This document shows, piece after piece, positions 18,789 to 27,368 of a DNA stretch of 64,000 nucleotides (position 1 is the stretch's first letter; each line of letters begins with the position of its first letter). The stretch lies in contig CALDSK010000051.1 of the NCBI GenBank assembly GCA_937911865.1, positions 92,140-156,139 on the forward strand. The letters run 5' to 3'. The notes below the pieces were generated by a model. The model was given only the letters and a program-made list of their open reading frames with translations. It was not told where the DNA came from and did not search any database. The position numbers and the translations under genes are program-made. The DNA is from an uncultured Synechococcus sp. Its GTDB lineage: Bacteria; Cyanobacteriota; Cyanobacteriia; Phormidesmidales; Phormidesmidaceae.

Positions 18789-19559
18789 TTAAAAAGCATA
18801 GCTTAAAACTTCGATACGCATGCCATCACTAGGCAGGCTACTAGCGCTTATGCTGAGCGTGTTGTCGCCTTGAGTGACAGGGGTTCCAGACATTAGAGCA
18901 ATGAAGTCATCGACGCCAACAATGTCACAGGTATCCGCATCTGCTGCCTGGGTGCGGTAGTGGGTTGGAATAACGATTTTTGGGTTGAGCGATCGCACGG
19001 CCTCTACGGCTTCCTCGGGGTTATATGCCTTTGGGCCCCCTCCAACTGGCACCAGTAAAACATCTGGGCGACCGAGCAAAATCTTATCTTCAATTGAAAT
19101 CGGCGCGGCAGCGCCGCCCAAATGTACAACATTGACGCCTGCTTGACTCCATGCCCAGGCGACGTTCGTGCCAAACCTACGACCGTTAAGTCGATCGTGC
19201 GGCATACTGATGCCCTGAATGGCAACACCATTGACTGTATAGTCGCCGGGCTCATCAATCACCTGGCTGCCAGTGTAGCGATCGCCCGTAAACCCTTCAT
19301 CAAACAAGCGACTGCTGAGCAGCACTAAATCTGCACCGACGGTAGGCTCTGCATATCCTGCTGTACAGCCAATCGCCTTGAACGGATTAACCAATACGCG
19401 CGGGCCACTGCCTGTGAATAAAAATGCTGTATGCCCTAACGCTGTAATCGTCAGCGGTCCGCTTTGCGCATAAGAAGCCTGGTACTTTGCCGCTATTCCT
19501 AAGCCCAGCGTGCTAGCAAACGTTGCGCCCGCATATTTCAGGAGGTTTCGCCGATTCAT
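18789..19559 (-). CDS. Tat-exported metallo-beta-lactamase-fold protein lacking the HxHxDH motif
   Basis: The 256-residue product begins with a twin-arginine signal (MNRRNLLKYAGATFASTLGL), so it should be exported folded. The body follows the UPF0173-like MBL pattern: ALGHTAFLFTG, VLVNPF, then a strand where HxHxDH is expected but which reads LVLLSSRLFDEGF. Later His sites remain (ISMPHDRLNG, VVHLGG, VIPTHYRT). Loss of the main zinc motif suggests no hydrolase activity or altered metal use; this is inferred from motif absence. It lies between trpG and pepP on the same strand. Confidence 0.85.
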   Translation of the reverse strand: MNRRNLLKYAGATFASTLGLGIAAKYQASYAQSGPLTITALGHTAFLFTGSGPRVLVNPFKAIGCTAGYAEPTVGADLVLLSSRLFDEGFTGDRYTGSQVIDEPGDYTVNGVAIQGISMPHDRLNGRRFGTNVAWAWSQAGVNVVHLGGAAAPISIEDKILLGRPDVLLVPVGGGPKAYNPEEAVEAVRSLNPKIVIPTHYRTQAADADTCDIVGVDDFIALMSGTPVTQGDNTLSISASSLPSDGMRIEVLSYAF

Positions 19560-19656
19560 AATGTCCTTAGTTTGTCCGGAGAGGTACTCCTTATCGTCTC
19601 CTATGGCGTGACATTCAGCACAACATAATTAGGACAGTTTGTCCGGGTGGCGTACG

Positions 19657-20244
19657 CTACAGTCCAAGCAAAAAATTCTTCAATAATGCTTTCCCCGATT
19701 CTGTCAATACACTTTCAGGATGAAACTGTACGCCCTGAATGTGAGGGTAGTCTCGATGACGTACACCCATAATGGTGCCATCTTCTACCCAGGCTGTGAC
19801 TTCTAAAACGTCTGGACAAGTTGCCGGGTCAATGACTAGGCTGTGGTATCTCGTTGCAGTGAGTGGGTCAGAAAGGCCTGAAAAAACACCTGTATTATTA
19901 TGTTTGACGGGTGAGGTTTTTCCATGCATCAGCTCACTTGCACCCACGACCTTTCCGCCATAGACCTGGCCGATGCTTTGGTGGCCTAGGCAAACGCCCA
20001 AAATAGGTAGCCTAGGACCCAGCTCTTCAATGACTTTAAGTGAAATGCCTGCGTCGTCAGGGGTTCCCGGTCCGGGTGAAATCACAATGCCGTCTGGCTT
20101 CTTATCAGCAATTTCTTCTAACGTGATTTGGTCGTTGCGATAAACTTCAATCTCACTGGCGGTTTCTATGGTGCTGCCTAGCTCACCTAGGTACTGCACC
20201 AGGTTATAGGTGAAGCTGTCGTAGTTATCTATCACTATAATCAT
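19657..20244 (-). CDS. trpG: Anthranilate / aminodeoxychorismate synthase glutamine amidotransferase subunit
   Basis: Class I glutamine amidotransferase that supplies ammonia to TrpE (tryptophan) and/or PabB (folate). The start [21 protein letters not shown], oxyanion region [13 protein letters not shown], nucleophile [15 protein letters not shown] and catalytic His/Glu in [13 protein letters not shown] are all intact. 195 residues is standard. Such proteins often serve both pathways. A TrpE/PabB-type subunit is encoded at 49.4 kb. It is downstream of dgkA with a 115-base gap. Confidence 0.96.
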   Translation of the reverse strand: MIIVIDNYDSFTYNLVQYLGELGSTIETASEIEVYRNDQITLEEIADKKPDGIVISPGPGTPDDAGISLKVIEELGPRLPILGVCLGHQSIGQVYGGKVVGASELMHGKTSPVKHNNTGVFSGLSDPLTATRYHSLVIDPATCPDVLEVTAWVEDGTIMGVRHRDYPHIQGVQFHPESVLTESGKALLKNFLLGL

Positions 20245-20359
20245 GGGCCTAGCCGAACTCTATCTCTAGCAGGTATTGTTTAGCCCATATTGTAAGCCGC
20301 TCTGGAGCGCTATCGTGACAGGCTCAGCGCAATCGCTTTGAAGGACAATCAGCGCATGA

Positions 20360-20899
20360 TTATGCTGTGATCGCGCGCATCGAAAAAAGCATCCAAAGCG
20401 GTTTTGCAAAGATCAAAACAGCAATCAGTAACGCCACAATAGCCGCCATAAGCACTGCGCCTGCCGCACAGTCCTTCGCGATTTTTGCTAGCTCGTGATA
20501 GGTCTGACCTACCGTCAGATCAACCAGCGACTCTAGCGCGGTATTGAGAATTTCCATAACAAGCACCGCGCCAATTGTCAGGCAAATAATGGCTACCTCA
20601 GCTCTAGGAATATGTAGCATCCAGCACAGTAGGATTGCTAGCGTGCCCACGCCGGTATGGACTCTGAAATTGCGCTGGGTTTTAAAGGCGTAGCTGATGC
20701 CTGCCCAGGCGTACTTAAAGCTGGTAAAGAGATTGGGTGCTATTTGCCAAGACTGGGTACGGTCTTTGGTAAGTGCCGAGAGATCAGAAGTCGGTGAGTT
20801 TGAGGACGCATGACCATTTTGTATCAGCGGCTTCGCGGGAAGCGCGTTGTTCCGAGAGAGTTTGCTGTCGTTGGAGAACTGACTGTCGCGCTGGAACAT
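20360..20899 (-). CDS. dgkA: Diacylglycerol kinase / undecaprenol kinase family protein
   Basis: Small integral membrane kinase of the DgkA family, which phosphorylates diacylglycerol or undecaprenol. The family region begins near NLFTSFKYAWAGISYAFKTQ and shows three membrane helices. The signature MEILNTALESLVDLTVG is followed by HELAKIAKDCAAGAVL, which carries the catalytic Glu and Asp residues. About 60 polar residues precede the domain. ATG 20899 is chosen; an in-frame TTG at 20950 would add 17 residues. Upstream is ybeY and downstream trpG, all on the minus strand. Confidence 0.92.
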   Translation of the reverse strand: MFQRDSQFSNDSKLSRNNALPAKPLIQNGHASSNSPTSDLSALTKDRTQSWQIAPNLFTSFKYAWAGISYAFKTQRNFRVHTGVGTLAILLCWMLHIPRAEVAIICLTIGAVLVMEILNTALESLVDLTVGQTYHELAKIAKDCAAGAVLMAAIVALLIAVLIFAKPLWMLFSMRAITA

Positions 20900-21090
20900 A
20901 TGTATGGTGGGGCCGAGTGACGTCTGTGAAGAGCTACTTTTACAAGTCAACCTTGCCCAATTTACATGCCAACATAACTTGATGGCTGTATAGATTAGAC
21001 CAGTTTGCCGAAATTAAGTTCAAGAAACGAGGAAAAAGCTGATTTAGGGTGCTGCGCAAGACAGCTCTTTAATGTTTAGCTCCCTAATAT

Positions 21091-21116
21091 TCAGAATCTC
21101 TCGTCAGAATCTCTGA
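21091..21116 (-). repeat. 13-bp tandem duplication
   Basis: TCAGAATCTCTCG is followed directly by TCAGAATCTCTGA. It lies just before the larger 15-bp array in the same gap. Confidence 0.8.
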
Positions 21117-21151
21117 GGTTCAGATTGCGGAGATTTAGACCGGCAGGACTT

Positions 21152-21233
21152 AGATCTCCAAGTTTCAGATCGGCAAGTTTCAGATCTTCAAGCTTCAGAT
21201 CTTCAAGCTTCAGATCTCCAAGTTTCAGATCTT
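21152..21233 (-). repeat. 15-bp tandem array (5 full units plus a partial) over the ybeY stop
   Basis: Five consecutive 15-bp units of the type AGATCTTCAAGCTTC / AGATCTCCAAGTTTC (plus-strand reading) run from 21152 to 21226, with a partial unit to 21233. Degenerate related copies extend left to about 21120. The ybeY stop codon (21225-21227) lies in the array, so the last codons of ybeY and the downstream array are copies of one unit. The 20900-21224 gap contains nothing else I can assign. Confidence 0.93.
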
Positions 21234-21731
21234 AATGACAGAAAGTAGCTCAGTTTGCTTATTCAACATGGTTTTTAAGCTGTCATCGTCTGGATGGTCC
21301 CAGCCTAGGAGATGCAATAAGCCGTGGGCGGCCAACCATGCCAATTCTGTTTCTAGGGAATGCTGTGCGCTAGCAGCCTGACGAGCAGCGGTTTCCACTG
21401 AAATAATAATATCACCCAAATATAGTGGCTGCTTTTGGTGCAGTGCTTCTGCGCCAGGAAGTGCTGTTTCTAGCGCGGCAAAAGAGAGTACGTCAGTCGG
21501 CTTATTTTGCTGTCGGTAGTCTGTGTTGAGCTGTTGAATCTCACTGTCGTCGGTAAGCCGTAGCCCAACTTCATAGGCGTTGATGGGTGACAGCTCAGGG
21601 TTTAGTGCGCATAGCCAGGCGTATAGCCAAGTTTGGTACTTTTGAGTGTCATTCTTGGCAGTGGTTGACTCAGGGCTTTGTTCCAGTGCGCAGCCATCGA
21701 CAAAAGCTTCTACCTGAATCGGTATCGTCAT
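21225..21731 (-). CDS. ybeY: rRNA maturation endoribonuclease YbeY
   Basis: Zinc endoribonuclease for 16S rRNA 3'-end maturation and ribosome quality control. The metal-binding HGLLHLLGWDH motif has its three His at residues 136, 140 and 146 of 168. DVLSFA and YLGDIIISVETAARQA are further family blocks. The ATG is 8 bases after the stop of the 67-aa DUF3285 gene, indicating an operon with dgkA downstream. Its 3' end merges with a 15-bp tandem repeat. Confidence 0.95.
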   Translation of the reverse strand: MTIPIQVEAFVDGCALEQSPESTTAKNDTQKYQTWLYAWLCALNPELSPINAYEVGLRLTDDSEIQQLNTDYRQQNKPTDVLSFAALETALPGAEALHQKQPLYLGDIIISVETAARQAASAQHSLETELAWLAAHGLLHLLGWDHPDDDSLKTMLNKQTELLSVIKI

Positions 21732-21739
21732 AGCTAAGC

Positions 21740-21943
21740 CTAGCGAGTAAGATACGCCAGACCAATGAACAGGCCTAGCAATCCAACGAAGGAAAGAAAA
21801 AAGTGATACAGGGATTTTCCACCTTTTTTCACCATGTTACGCATAGCAAGCTTGATAAAGCTAGGGGTTGGCTCATTGAGGGTGGATGGTTTTGTCGAGG
21901 CGCTGGCTGGCTCTGCAACAGCGGCTGATTTTTCAGTACTCAT
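21740..21943 (-). CDS. DUF3285-like small membrane protein
   Basis: A 67-residue protein with an Ala/Ser/Pro-rich N-terminus, a conserved amphipathic block (PSFIKLAMRNMVKKGGKSL) and one C-terminal membrane helix (FFLSFVGLLGLFIGLAYLTR). This matches my recollection of cyanobacterial DUF3285. Function unknown. It starts the ybeY-dgkA-trpG cluster, 8 bases before ybeY, with prfB 172 bases upstream. Confidence 0.85.
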   Translation of the reverse strand: MSTEKSAAVAEPASASTKPSTLNEPTPSFIKLAMRNMVKKGGKSLYHFFLSFVGLLGLFIGLAYLTR

Positions 21944-22081
21944 CGGTTTTAGTAACTCCTGTTGTTTGACTGACTTCTAGGTGACTGCTTTTCTATACTT
22001 ACATGTCATCTACAGGACATGGTTATTCACAGGACACAAGACTGATACAGCATTCCTATGCGCGATGTATCAGCATATGGG

Positions 22082-22115
22082 ATTCTTCCGTACAGTCTAT
22101 TCTTCCGTACAGTCT
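22082..22115 (-). repeat. 17-bp exact tandem duplication abutting the prfB stop
   Basis: Two exact copies of ATTCTTCCGTACAGTCT end at 22115; the prfB TAG occupies 22116-22118. The duplication is the first sequence downstream of the gene. Confidence 0.93.
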
Positions 22116-23241
22116 CTAGACTGTGCTTTCTTGCACGAGCTGATTTTCTTGGCGTAGGTATGCTTGAATGAACTCCTCTAGTTCGCCGTTCATCACATCA
22201 GTAACAGCGGTAGTTTCTACGTTGGTTCTCAGATCTTTGACCATTTGGTAAGGGTGAAAGACGTAATTACGGATTTGGTTGCCCCAGGCGGCTTCTACCA
22301 TGTCTCCACGGATATCGGCGATGGCTTGGGTGCGTTGTTCTTGAGCGATGATGAGCAGCTTAGAGGTAAGCAGCGCCATCGCTTTTTCTTTGTTTTGTAG
22401 CTGCGATCGCTCTTGAGTACACCGCACCGAAATGCCAGTCGGTAGATGCGTAATTCGCACCGCCGTTTCTACCTTGTTCACGTTCTGACCACCTGCCCCA
22501 CCAGAGCGCGAAGTCTTGATCTCTAAATCCTTATCTGGAATATCCAGTTTCACCTCTTCGTTCAAAATCGGCATGACCTCTACGCCTGCAAAGCTTGTCT
22601 GCCGCTTGCCGTTGGCATTGAACGGTGAAATTCTAACTAAGCGATGGGTTCCTTTCTCTCCTTTAAGATAGCCATAGGCATAGCGACCATCAATCTCCAC
22701 GGTCGCCGACTTTAGGCCTGCTTCATTGCCATCGGACTTTTCGACCAGGGTAAATTTGTATCCGTTTTGCTCACTCCATCGGGTGTACATACGCAGCAGC
22801 ATTTCGGCCCAGTCTTGAGCATCAGTGCCGCCTGCACCTGCATCAATGGAGAGCACCGCGCCTTTTTTGTCATAGGGCCCAGAAAGCAGCAGCTGTAGCT
22901 CCCACTGATCGAGCTCTTTGTGCAACTTGCTAACCGTATTTTCAGCTTCGTTGAGCAGCGACTCGTCTTCTTCTAGCTCTAATAGCTCTAGAATTGCGCC
23001 AGAGTCTTCTAGGCCAGTTTTCCAACCCTGCACCTGAGAGAGATTGGACTTGTAGTCGTTGAGTTCCTGTAGCTGCTTTTGGGCGTTCTCCTGATCGTTC
23101 CAAAAGTCTGGCTGTGCCGATAGCTGTTCTAAGTCTTGAATTTTGGCATTGAGTGCAGGAACGTCAAAGATACTCCTGAGCTTTGCCCAGGCGCTCTGAG
23201 AGCAGTTCTAGCTCTCGTTTGAGAGTAACAGTGTCAAACAT
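22116..23241 (-). CDS. prfB: Peptide chain release factor 2, with programmed +1 frameshift
   Basis: RF2 terminates translation at UGA and UAA. The full gene starts at ATG 23241. The first frame gives 25 residues ([20 protein letters not shown]...) and stops at TGA 23164-23166; a +1 shift at CTT TGA continues into the long frame to 22116, giving about 374 residues, normal for RF2. The codon-recognition tripeptide SPF is in [10 protein letters not shown] and the peptidyl-hydrolysis motif in [16 protein letters not shown]. The long frame alone would begin at an internal GTG and lose about 70 N-terminal residues, so that would be a mis-annotation. The DUF3285 gene follows. Confidence 0.96.
23164..23178 (-). 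promoter_or_regulatory. prfB programmed frameshift (recoding) site
   Basis: On the minus strand this reads CAG GAG TAT CTT TGA, followed by C. It is the classic RF2 autoregulatory element: an SD-like purine run, slippery CTT, and a TGA with poor C context. Low RF2 favours +1 slippage and synthesis of more RF2. Confidence 0.95.
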
Positions 23242-23379
23242 AGATAACGTGAAAAGCTTTGTTTGTATAGAAGCACCCTTCTACTGAATGCAAGATGCAA
23301 GTAGAAGGGTGCTTACTTGAGGCTGTAGCAGTTTAGTCTGCTAGAAGTGTAATCTTCTAAAGGCTAATCTTTTCAGAGC

Positions 23380-24108
23380 CTAATCCCTACCATTAATCGC
23401 AATCAACAGTCTGAGGATAAACACAAACAGGTTGATGTAAGTCAGGTACATCGATAGGGCTGCTGGGAGCGCCTGATCGTCTGTGTAGGTGCGGGGTAGT
23501 ACAAAGAAATCAACTACGGCTGCGCCTACGAAGAGCAAAACGCCAATCGCGGAGATTGCAATCTCTAGGAAGTTGGGGGCATATACACCAAAGAAGCTAA
23601 GGACAAACTGGCCAACAATGACGACCACGAGAGCCATGATGCCAAGCTGCACTGTCTTAGAAAGCGCCATGCCATCCTCTTCAGACAGATTGGAGCCGAT
23701 GGGCCGAGCGGCGATAAATGTGAGTCCACAGGCTAGAGCGGCAAAGCCCACTCCCTGGATGCCAACGCCACTACTTTGCAAGGCAACGGATACTAGCCCG
23801 CTAAGCGTGTAGCCAGAGAGCAGGCCGTAGGTAGCAAGCAAAGGTAGGGCCACCGCGTTGTTGCCCTTGGTGGCTACGATCTGTGCAAAGAAGAAGAGTG
23901 CAATCTGAGCCACCATCGCAACCAAGAACGTAGGCATAAAGATGCCAGGGTGTGTTCTCAGTACGGTGAGTCCGCCGAAGGTGCCAACCGCGGTGAGAAT
24001 AAGGCCGCCGCCCACGAAGGGAAGGGCGTTGGCAATTACGTTAGGGCCAACTAGAGACTGGCTCTGAGCGTCTTTGATGGCTTGCCTGAAATTACTGGTG
24101 CTGCTCAT
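23380..24108 (-). CDS. Bax inhibitor-1 family (TMBIM/YccA-like) membrane protein
   Basis: Integral membrane protein of 242 residues with seven hydrophobic segments, the last ending LTYINLFVFILRLLIAINGRD as is typical of the BI-1 family. Family members act as pH-sensitive Ca2+ leak channels or modulate FtsH-type proteolysis; the role in cyanobacteria is not established. The first 25 residues are polar and cytosolic. It is monocistronic, divergent from sigF across a 577-base gap. Confidence 0.93.
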   Translation of the reverse strand: MSSTSNFRQAIKDAQSQSLVGPNVIANALPFVGGGLILTAVGTFGGLTVLRTHPGIFMPTFLVAMVAQIALFFFAQIVATKGNNAVALPLLATYGLLSGYTLSGLVSVALQSSGVGIQGVGFAALACGLTFIAARPIGSNLSEEDGMALSKTVQLGIMALVVVIVGQFVLSFFGVYAPNFLEIAISAIGVLLFVGAAVVDFFVLPRTYTDDQALPAALSMYLTYINLFVFILRLLIAINGRD

Positions 24109-24685
24109 AGATAGCGTTACCTGAATGAAATTTTCTTATTCACAAATTGTACTGAATTCTATCAGGCCTGACGATTACGGATTTCCCTCTCCCGACTTTT
24201 TAATTCGCTTTGTCGATGTAAAACACTTTCTTTCTGATTTTTTAACTTTTTGATTTTTTAAATGCCTTTTTGAGTTTCTAGAAGTCTCTGGAAGCAACTT
24301 CTGAGACTTTTGAAAATAGATATTCGGTACAACAACTGAATACAAATAGTAGGAAAAATAGTCACTGATTTCCGTAAAAGCTCGGCTTTATTGCTGAGCT
24401 TTTCCTGTTCGTTTGGGAACCGTTAACGATCAAGAACAAGAAAAGAAAATGCATCGTAATTATTCGTAAAAATATCACTTTTGATTTCTGTAACCTTTTC
24501 GGTGAGCGCTGTCTGGGTTTTTAAGAGTCGATAAACTCCTGTGAATTTTGCGTGTATCCGCTTACGCCATAAGCGCTGATCTTAGTTCACTACCGTGTTT
24601 CAACGATGGTGGCTATCGAGCCTCTTCCCGAGAATGAATTTAATTCACGCAACACCGCTTCGACGCAGCGATCGCTGCATTAAAT
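24109..24685. other. Divergent intergenic region between BI-1 gene and sigF
   Basis: AT-rich 577-base gap between divergently transcribed genes. It should hold both promoters and also contains a stand-alone terminator hairpin (24376-24403) not explained by either gene. No ORF or tRNA is visible. Confidence 0.6.
24376..24403. terminator. Orphan bidirectional terminator hairpin
   Basis: AAAAGCTC (24376-24383) pairs with GAGCTTTT (24396-24403), with further GGC/GCT pairing inside and a short T-rich loop. Short A and T runs flank it on both strands. It sits between two divergent genes, so it terminates neither of them. Confidence 0.7.
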
Positions 24686-25489
24686 ATGGCTTCTTCTTCT
24701 AAATCATCTAAGTCGGCTCAACTTCGATCTCGTGGCATGGAACTACTCATGCAATACAAAGTGGATCGTTCGGTTAAGCTTCGCAATCAGTTAGTTAGGC
24801 TCAATGCTGGCTTGGTTCGTAAGATTGCTCACCGAGTTAGCCACCAGTGTGCTGAGCCCTATGAGGATCTCGAACAAATTGGTTATATCGGTTTGATTCG
24901 GTCTATTGAGCGTTTCGATCCTGGTCAGGGCTGCGCCTTTAGCTCTTTTGCAGTGCCTTACATTCGCGGTGAAATGCTTCACTTTTTGCGCGATCGCGGT
25001 ACTACAGTCAAGATTCCCCGTCGCTGGCAGGATCTGCAAAAGGAAGGCCAAAAGCGCCAGGCTGAGCTGATTCGTAAGTATGGTCGTCAGCCCTCTGATA
25101 TTGAAATGGCTGAAGCGCTGCCCGTCTCTGTTCAAGAGTGGCGTCTGGTGAAGCTAGCTAACAAGAACCGGATGCCTTTGAGTCTAGATGCAACCGTTTG
25201 CCATCAGATTGATTCAAGCATCACCCTGGGTGATACTTTGCCTGACATCCACTACCAGCTCTTGCAAGGGCTAGAAGAAGACCGTCAACAGATTCAGCGA
25301 GCAATGAATCAGCTAGAAGAGAAGACGCGGTCTGCGATTGATTTTGTGTTTTTCAAAGGCCTTTCTCGTAAGGAAGTGGCTGAGCGCATTGGGGTGAGCC
25401 CAATGACCGTTACTCGTCGCATTCAGCGCGGTGTTGAGCAAATGATCGCTTACTTACAGCCTCAACAGAATTTGCAGACCGATCCATAG
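24686..25489 (+). CDS. sigF: Group 3 RNA polymerase sigma factor SigF
   Basis: Alternative sigma factor of the SigF/SigB class. Cyanobacterial SigF controls pilus and motility genes and stress responses. Region 2 is recognisable in LEQIGYIGLIRSIERFDPGQ and FSSFAVPYIRGEMLHFLRDR, region 3 follows with VKIPRRWQDL, and the region 4 helix-turn-helix is LSRKEVAERIGVSPMTVTRR. 267 residues is usual for the group. A terminator lies 52 bases after the stop. No anti-sigma factor gene is adjacent. Confidence 0.93.
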   Translation: MASSSKSSKSAQLRSRGMELLMQYKVDRSVKLRNQLVRLNAGLVRKIAHRVSHQCAEPYEDLEQIGYIGLIRSIERFDPGQGCAFSSFAVPYIRGEMLHFLRDRGTTVKIPRRWQDLQKEGQKRQAELIRKYGRQPSDIEMAEALPVSVQEWRLVKLANKNRMPLSLDATVCHQIDSSITLGDTLPDIHYQLLQGLEEDRQQIQRAMNQLEEKTRSAIDFVFFKGLSRKEVAERIGVSPMTVTRRIQRGVEQMIAYLQPQQNLQTDP

Positions 25490-25540
25490 AGATTGGTTAG
25501 CGTTACAGTGTTCCGCTGTCGGATCTCCTAAGTGAACAAG

Positions 25541-25575
25541 TCGATGCGATCGGTTGTGATTGCATCGATTTTTTT
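25541..25575 (+). terminator. sigF terminator
   Basis: Ten-bp stem TCGATGCGAT / ATTGCATCGA (one G-U pair) with an 8-base loop, followed directly by seven T. Confidence 0.92.
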
Positions 25576-25723
25576 CGCTTACAGCCCCATTTGTGTGAAA
25601 TTGTCATGACTTGCCGCTAGAGAGAAAGCCATACCGCCGCTGCGTATTAAGCTTTGAATAGGATCTCTATGCTACTTACATGCAAGGAGATCCATCTTTT
25701 TTGACTTAACGAGGCGTTTCTCC

Positions 25724-27304
25724 ATGGCCACTGCTGAAGCTGTTTTGACACCGAATCAAAAGTCAAGTTCAACCCAGTTGTCTGTGGACGAAGCCTTTGC
25801 GCGTCTTCAGTCTCAGCTGCCTGAACGCTGGCAGTCGATCGATGATTTTGACCGCAGCCCTCGGCAGATTCTGGTAGTGCCCTCTTTGAGCTTAGATCAA
25901 GAAGAGCTGCGTAAGGTGCAAGGCGTGCATCATTATGAGGAGCGTTTACTGTTTTCGTTGATTCGATTACGCAATCCCGAAACGCGGCTGATCTATGTGA
26001 CCTCTCAGCCTTTACACCCAAGCGTTGTGGATTATTATCTGGAGCTGCTGCCAGGAATTCCTAGCTCTCATGCGCGCGATCGCTTAGATCTGTTCTCAAC
26101 CTACGATTCTTCATTGCGATCGCTCACTGAAAAAATCCTTGCCCGCCCGCGCCTAATTCGTCGTATTAAAGACAAAATCAAGCCTGACGAAGCTTACATG
26201 ACATGCTACAACTCCACCGAAGCGGAGAAATCGCTGGCTATAAAGCTGGATTTGCCTCTATTAGCCGTCGATCCTGGCTTGTTGTATTGGGGAACGAAAG
26301 CAGGGAGCCGGCAGATTTTTGCAGAATGCGGCATTCCTCTGCCCGATGGTAGTGCGCTGACCCATGACGTTTCAGAACTAGCTGACTTTACTGCGGCACT
26401 ATGGGAGCGTCAACCCGAACTCAAACGTATTGTGATCAAGCTTAATGAAGGGTTTTCGGGTGAGGGCAATGCATTGCTGGAACTTGCAGAGTTGGCCGAT
26501 GTCGCACCGGGGAAAAGCGATCGCCTTGCCCGGTCAGCCGCAATTGAAGCGGCGTTTTCCTGTTTGGGGTTTCAGTGCGATACCGAGAGTTGGGAATCGT
26601 TTAAGCAAAAAATTGAGGAATTAGGTGCGATCGCAGAAGCCTTTATTGAAGGTGAGGAAAAATATTCTCCTAGCGTTCAAGGCCGCGTCACCCCAAAAGG
26701 CGACGTCGAAATCCTTTCTACCCACGATCAGGTACTAGGTGGTCCTGACGGTCAGATCTTTCTAGGCTGTACCTTCCCGGCTGAAGATTCCTATCGCCTT
26801 GCTCTACAAGAAATGGGCCGAAAAGTGGGCGAAAGCTTAGCTAAAAAAGGCGCTTTAGAGCGCTACAGCGTAGATTTTATTGCCGTTCGCCAGCCAGAAA
26901 AAGAAGACCAGCCCTGGGATTTACAGGCGATCGAAATAAACTTGCGTAAGGGGGGGACGACTCATCCTTTTATGGCCCTAAATCTTCTCTCAAACGGTTC
27001 TTACGATCTAAACGACGGTAAGTTCTACACCAAAAACGGTCAGGCTAAGTATTACCGAGCCTCTGACAATCTCCAGAAAGATGCCTATCGTGGGCTACTT
27101 CCCAACGATTTAATGGACATCATCATGGGAGAGCAACTGCACTTTAGCTCTATCGACGGCGTTGGCGTTGTTTTTCACCTGATGGGCTGTCTGAGTGAAT
27201 ACGGCAAACTGGGGCTTACCTGTATTGGTAATACACCAAAGGAAGCTGAAGAAATCTATGAACAGGTCGTCGAGACAATCGACCGAGCAACCCGTGAGTC
27301 GTAA
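25724..27304 (+). CDS. ATP-grasp ligase, PGM1-related (carboxylate-amine ligase type)
   Basis: The 526-residue protein appears to be an ATP-grasp enzyme. A preATP-grasp region (about 40-220) has RQILVVPSLSLDQEELRK and LLAVDPGLLYWGTKAGSR. The ATP-grasp fold follows: RIVIKLNEGFSGEGN (nucleotide-binding Lys), AEAFIEGEEKYSPSVQ, and the metal-binding end LQAIEINLRKGGTTHPFMAL. The nearest named family I recall is the 'peptide ligase PGM1-related' group, after the pheganomycin peptide ligase. Substrates are unknown; no biosynthetic neighbours are present. It is monocistronic behind the sigF terminator and convergent with smpB. Confidence 0.82.
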   Translation: MATAEAVLTPNQKSSSTQLSVDEAFARLQSQLPERWQSIDDFDRSPRQILVVPSLSLDQEELRKVQGVHHYEERLLFSLIRLRNPETRLIYVTSQPLHPSVVDYYLELLPGIPSSHARDRLDLFSTYDSSLRSLTEKILARPRLIRRIKDKIKPDEAYMTCYNSTEAEKSLAIKLDLPLLAVDPGLLYWGTKAGSRQIFAECGIPLPDGSALTHDVSELADFTAALWERQPELKRIVIKLNEGFSGEGNALLELAELADVAPGKSDRLARSAAIEAAFSCLGFQCDTESWESFKQKIEELGAIAEAFIEGEEKYSPSVQGRVTPKGDVEILSTHDQVLGGPDGQIFLGCTFPAEDSYRLALQEMGRKVGESLAKKGALERYSVDFIAVRQPEKEDQPWDLQAIEINLRKGGTTHPFMALNLLSNGSYDLNDGKFYTKNGQAKYYRASDNLQKDAYRGLLPNDLMDIIMGEQLHFSSIDGVGVVFHLMGCLSEYGKLGLTCIGNTPKEAEEIYEQVVETIDRATRES

Positions 27305-27324
27305 GTTTACAGCCAGGCTACATT

Positions 27325-27350
27325 AAGTGGCCTATGAAAGTGGCCTATGA
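27325..27350 (+). repeat. 13-bp exact tandem duplication
   Basis: Two exact copies of AAGTGGCCTATGA lie in the 64-base gap between the convergent ATP-grasp and smpB genes. Confidence 0.9.
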
Positions 27351-27368
27351 ATCCAGCATAGTCGTCGC

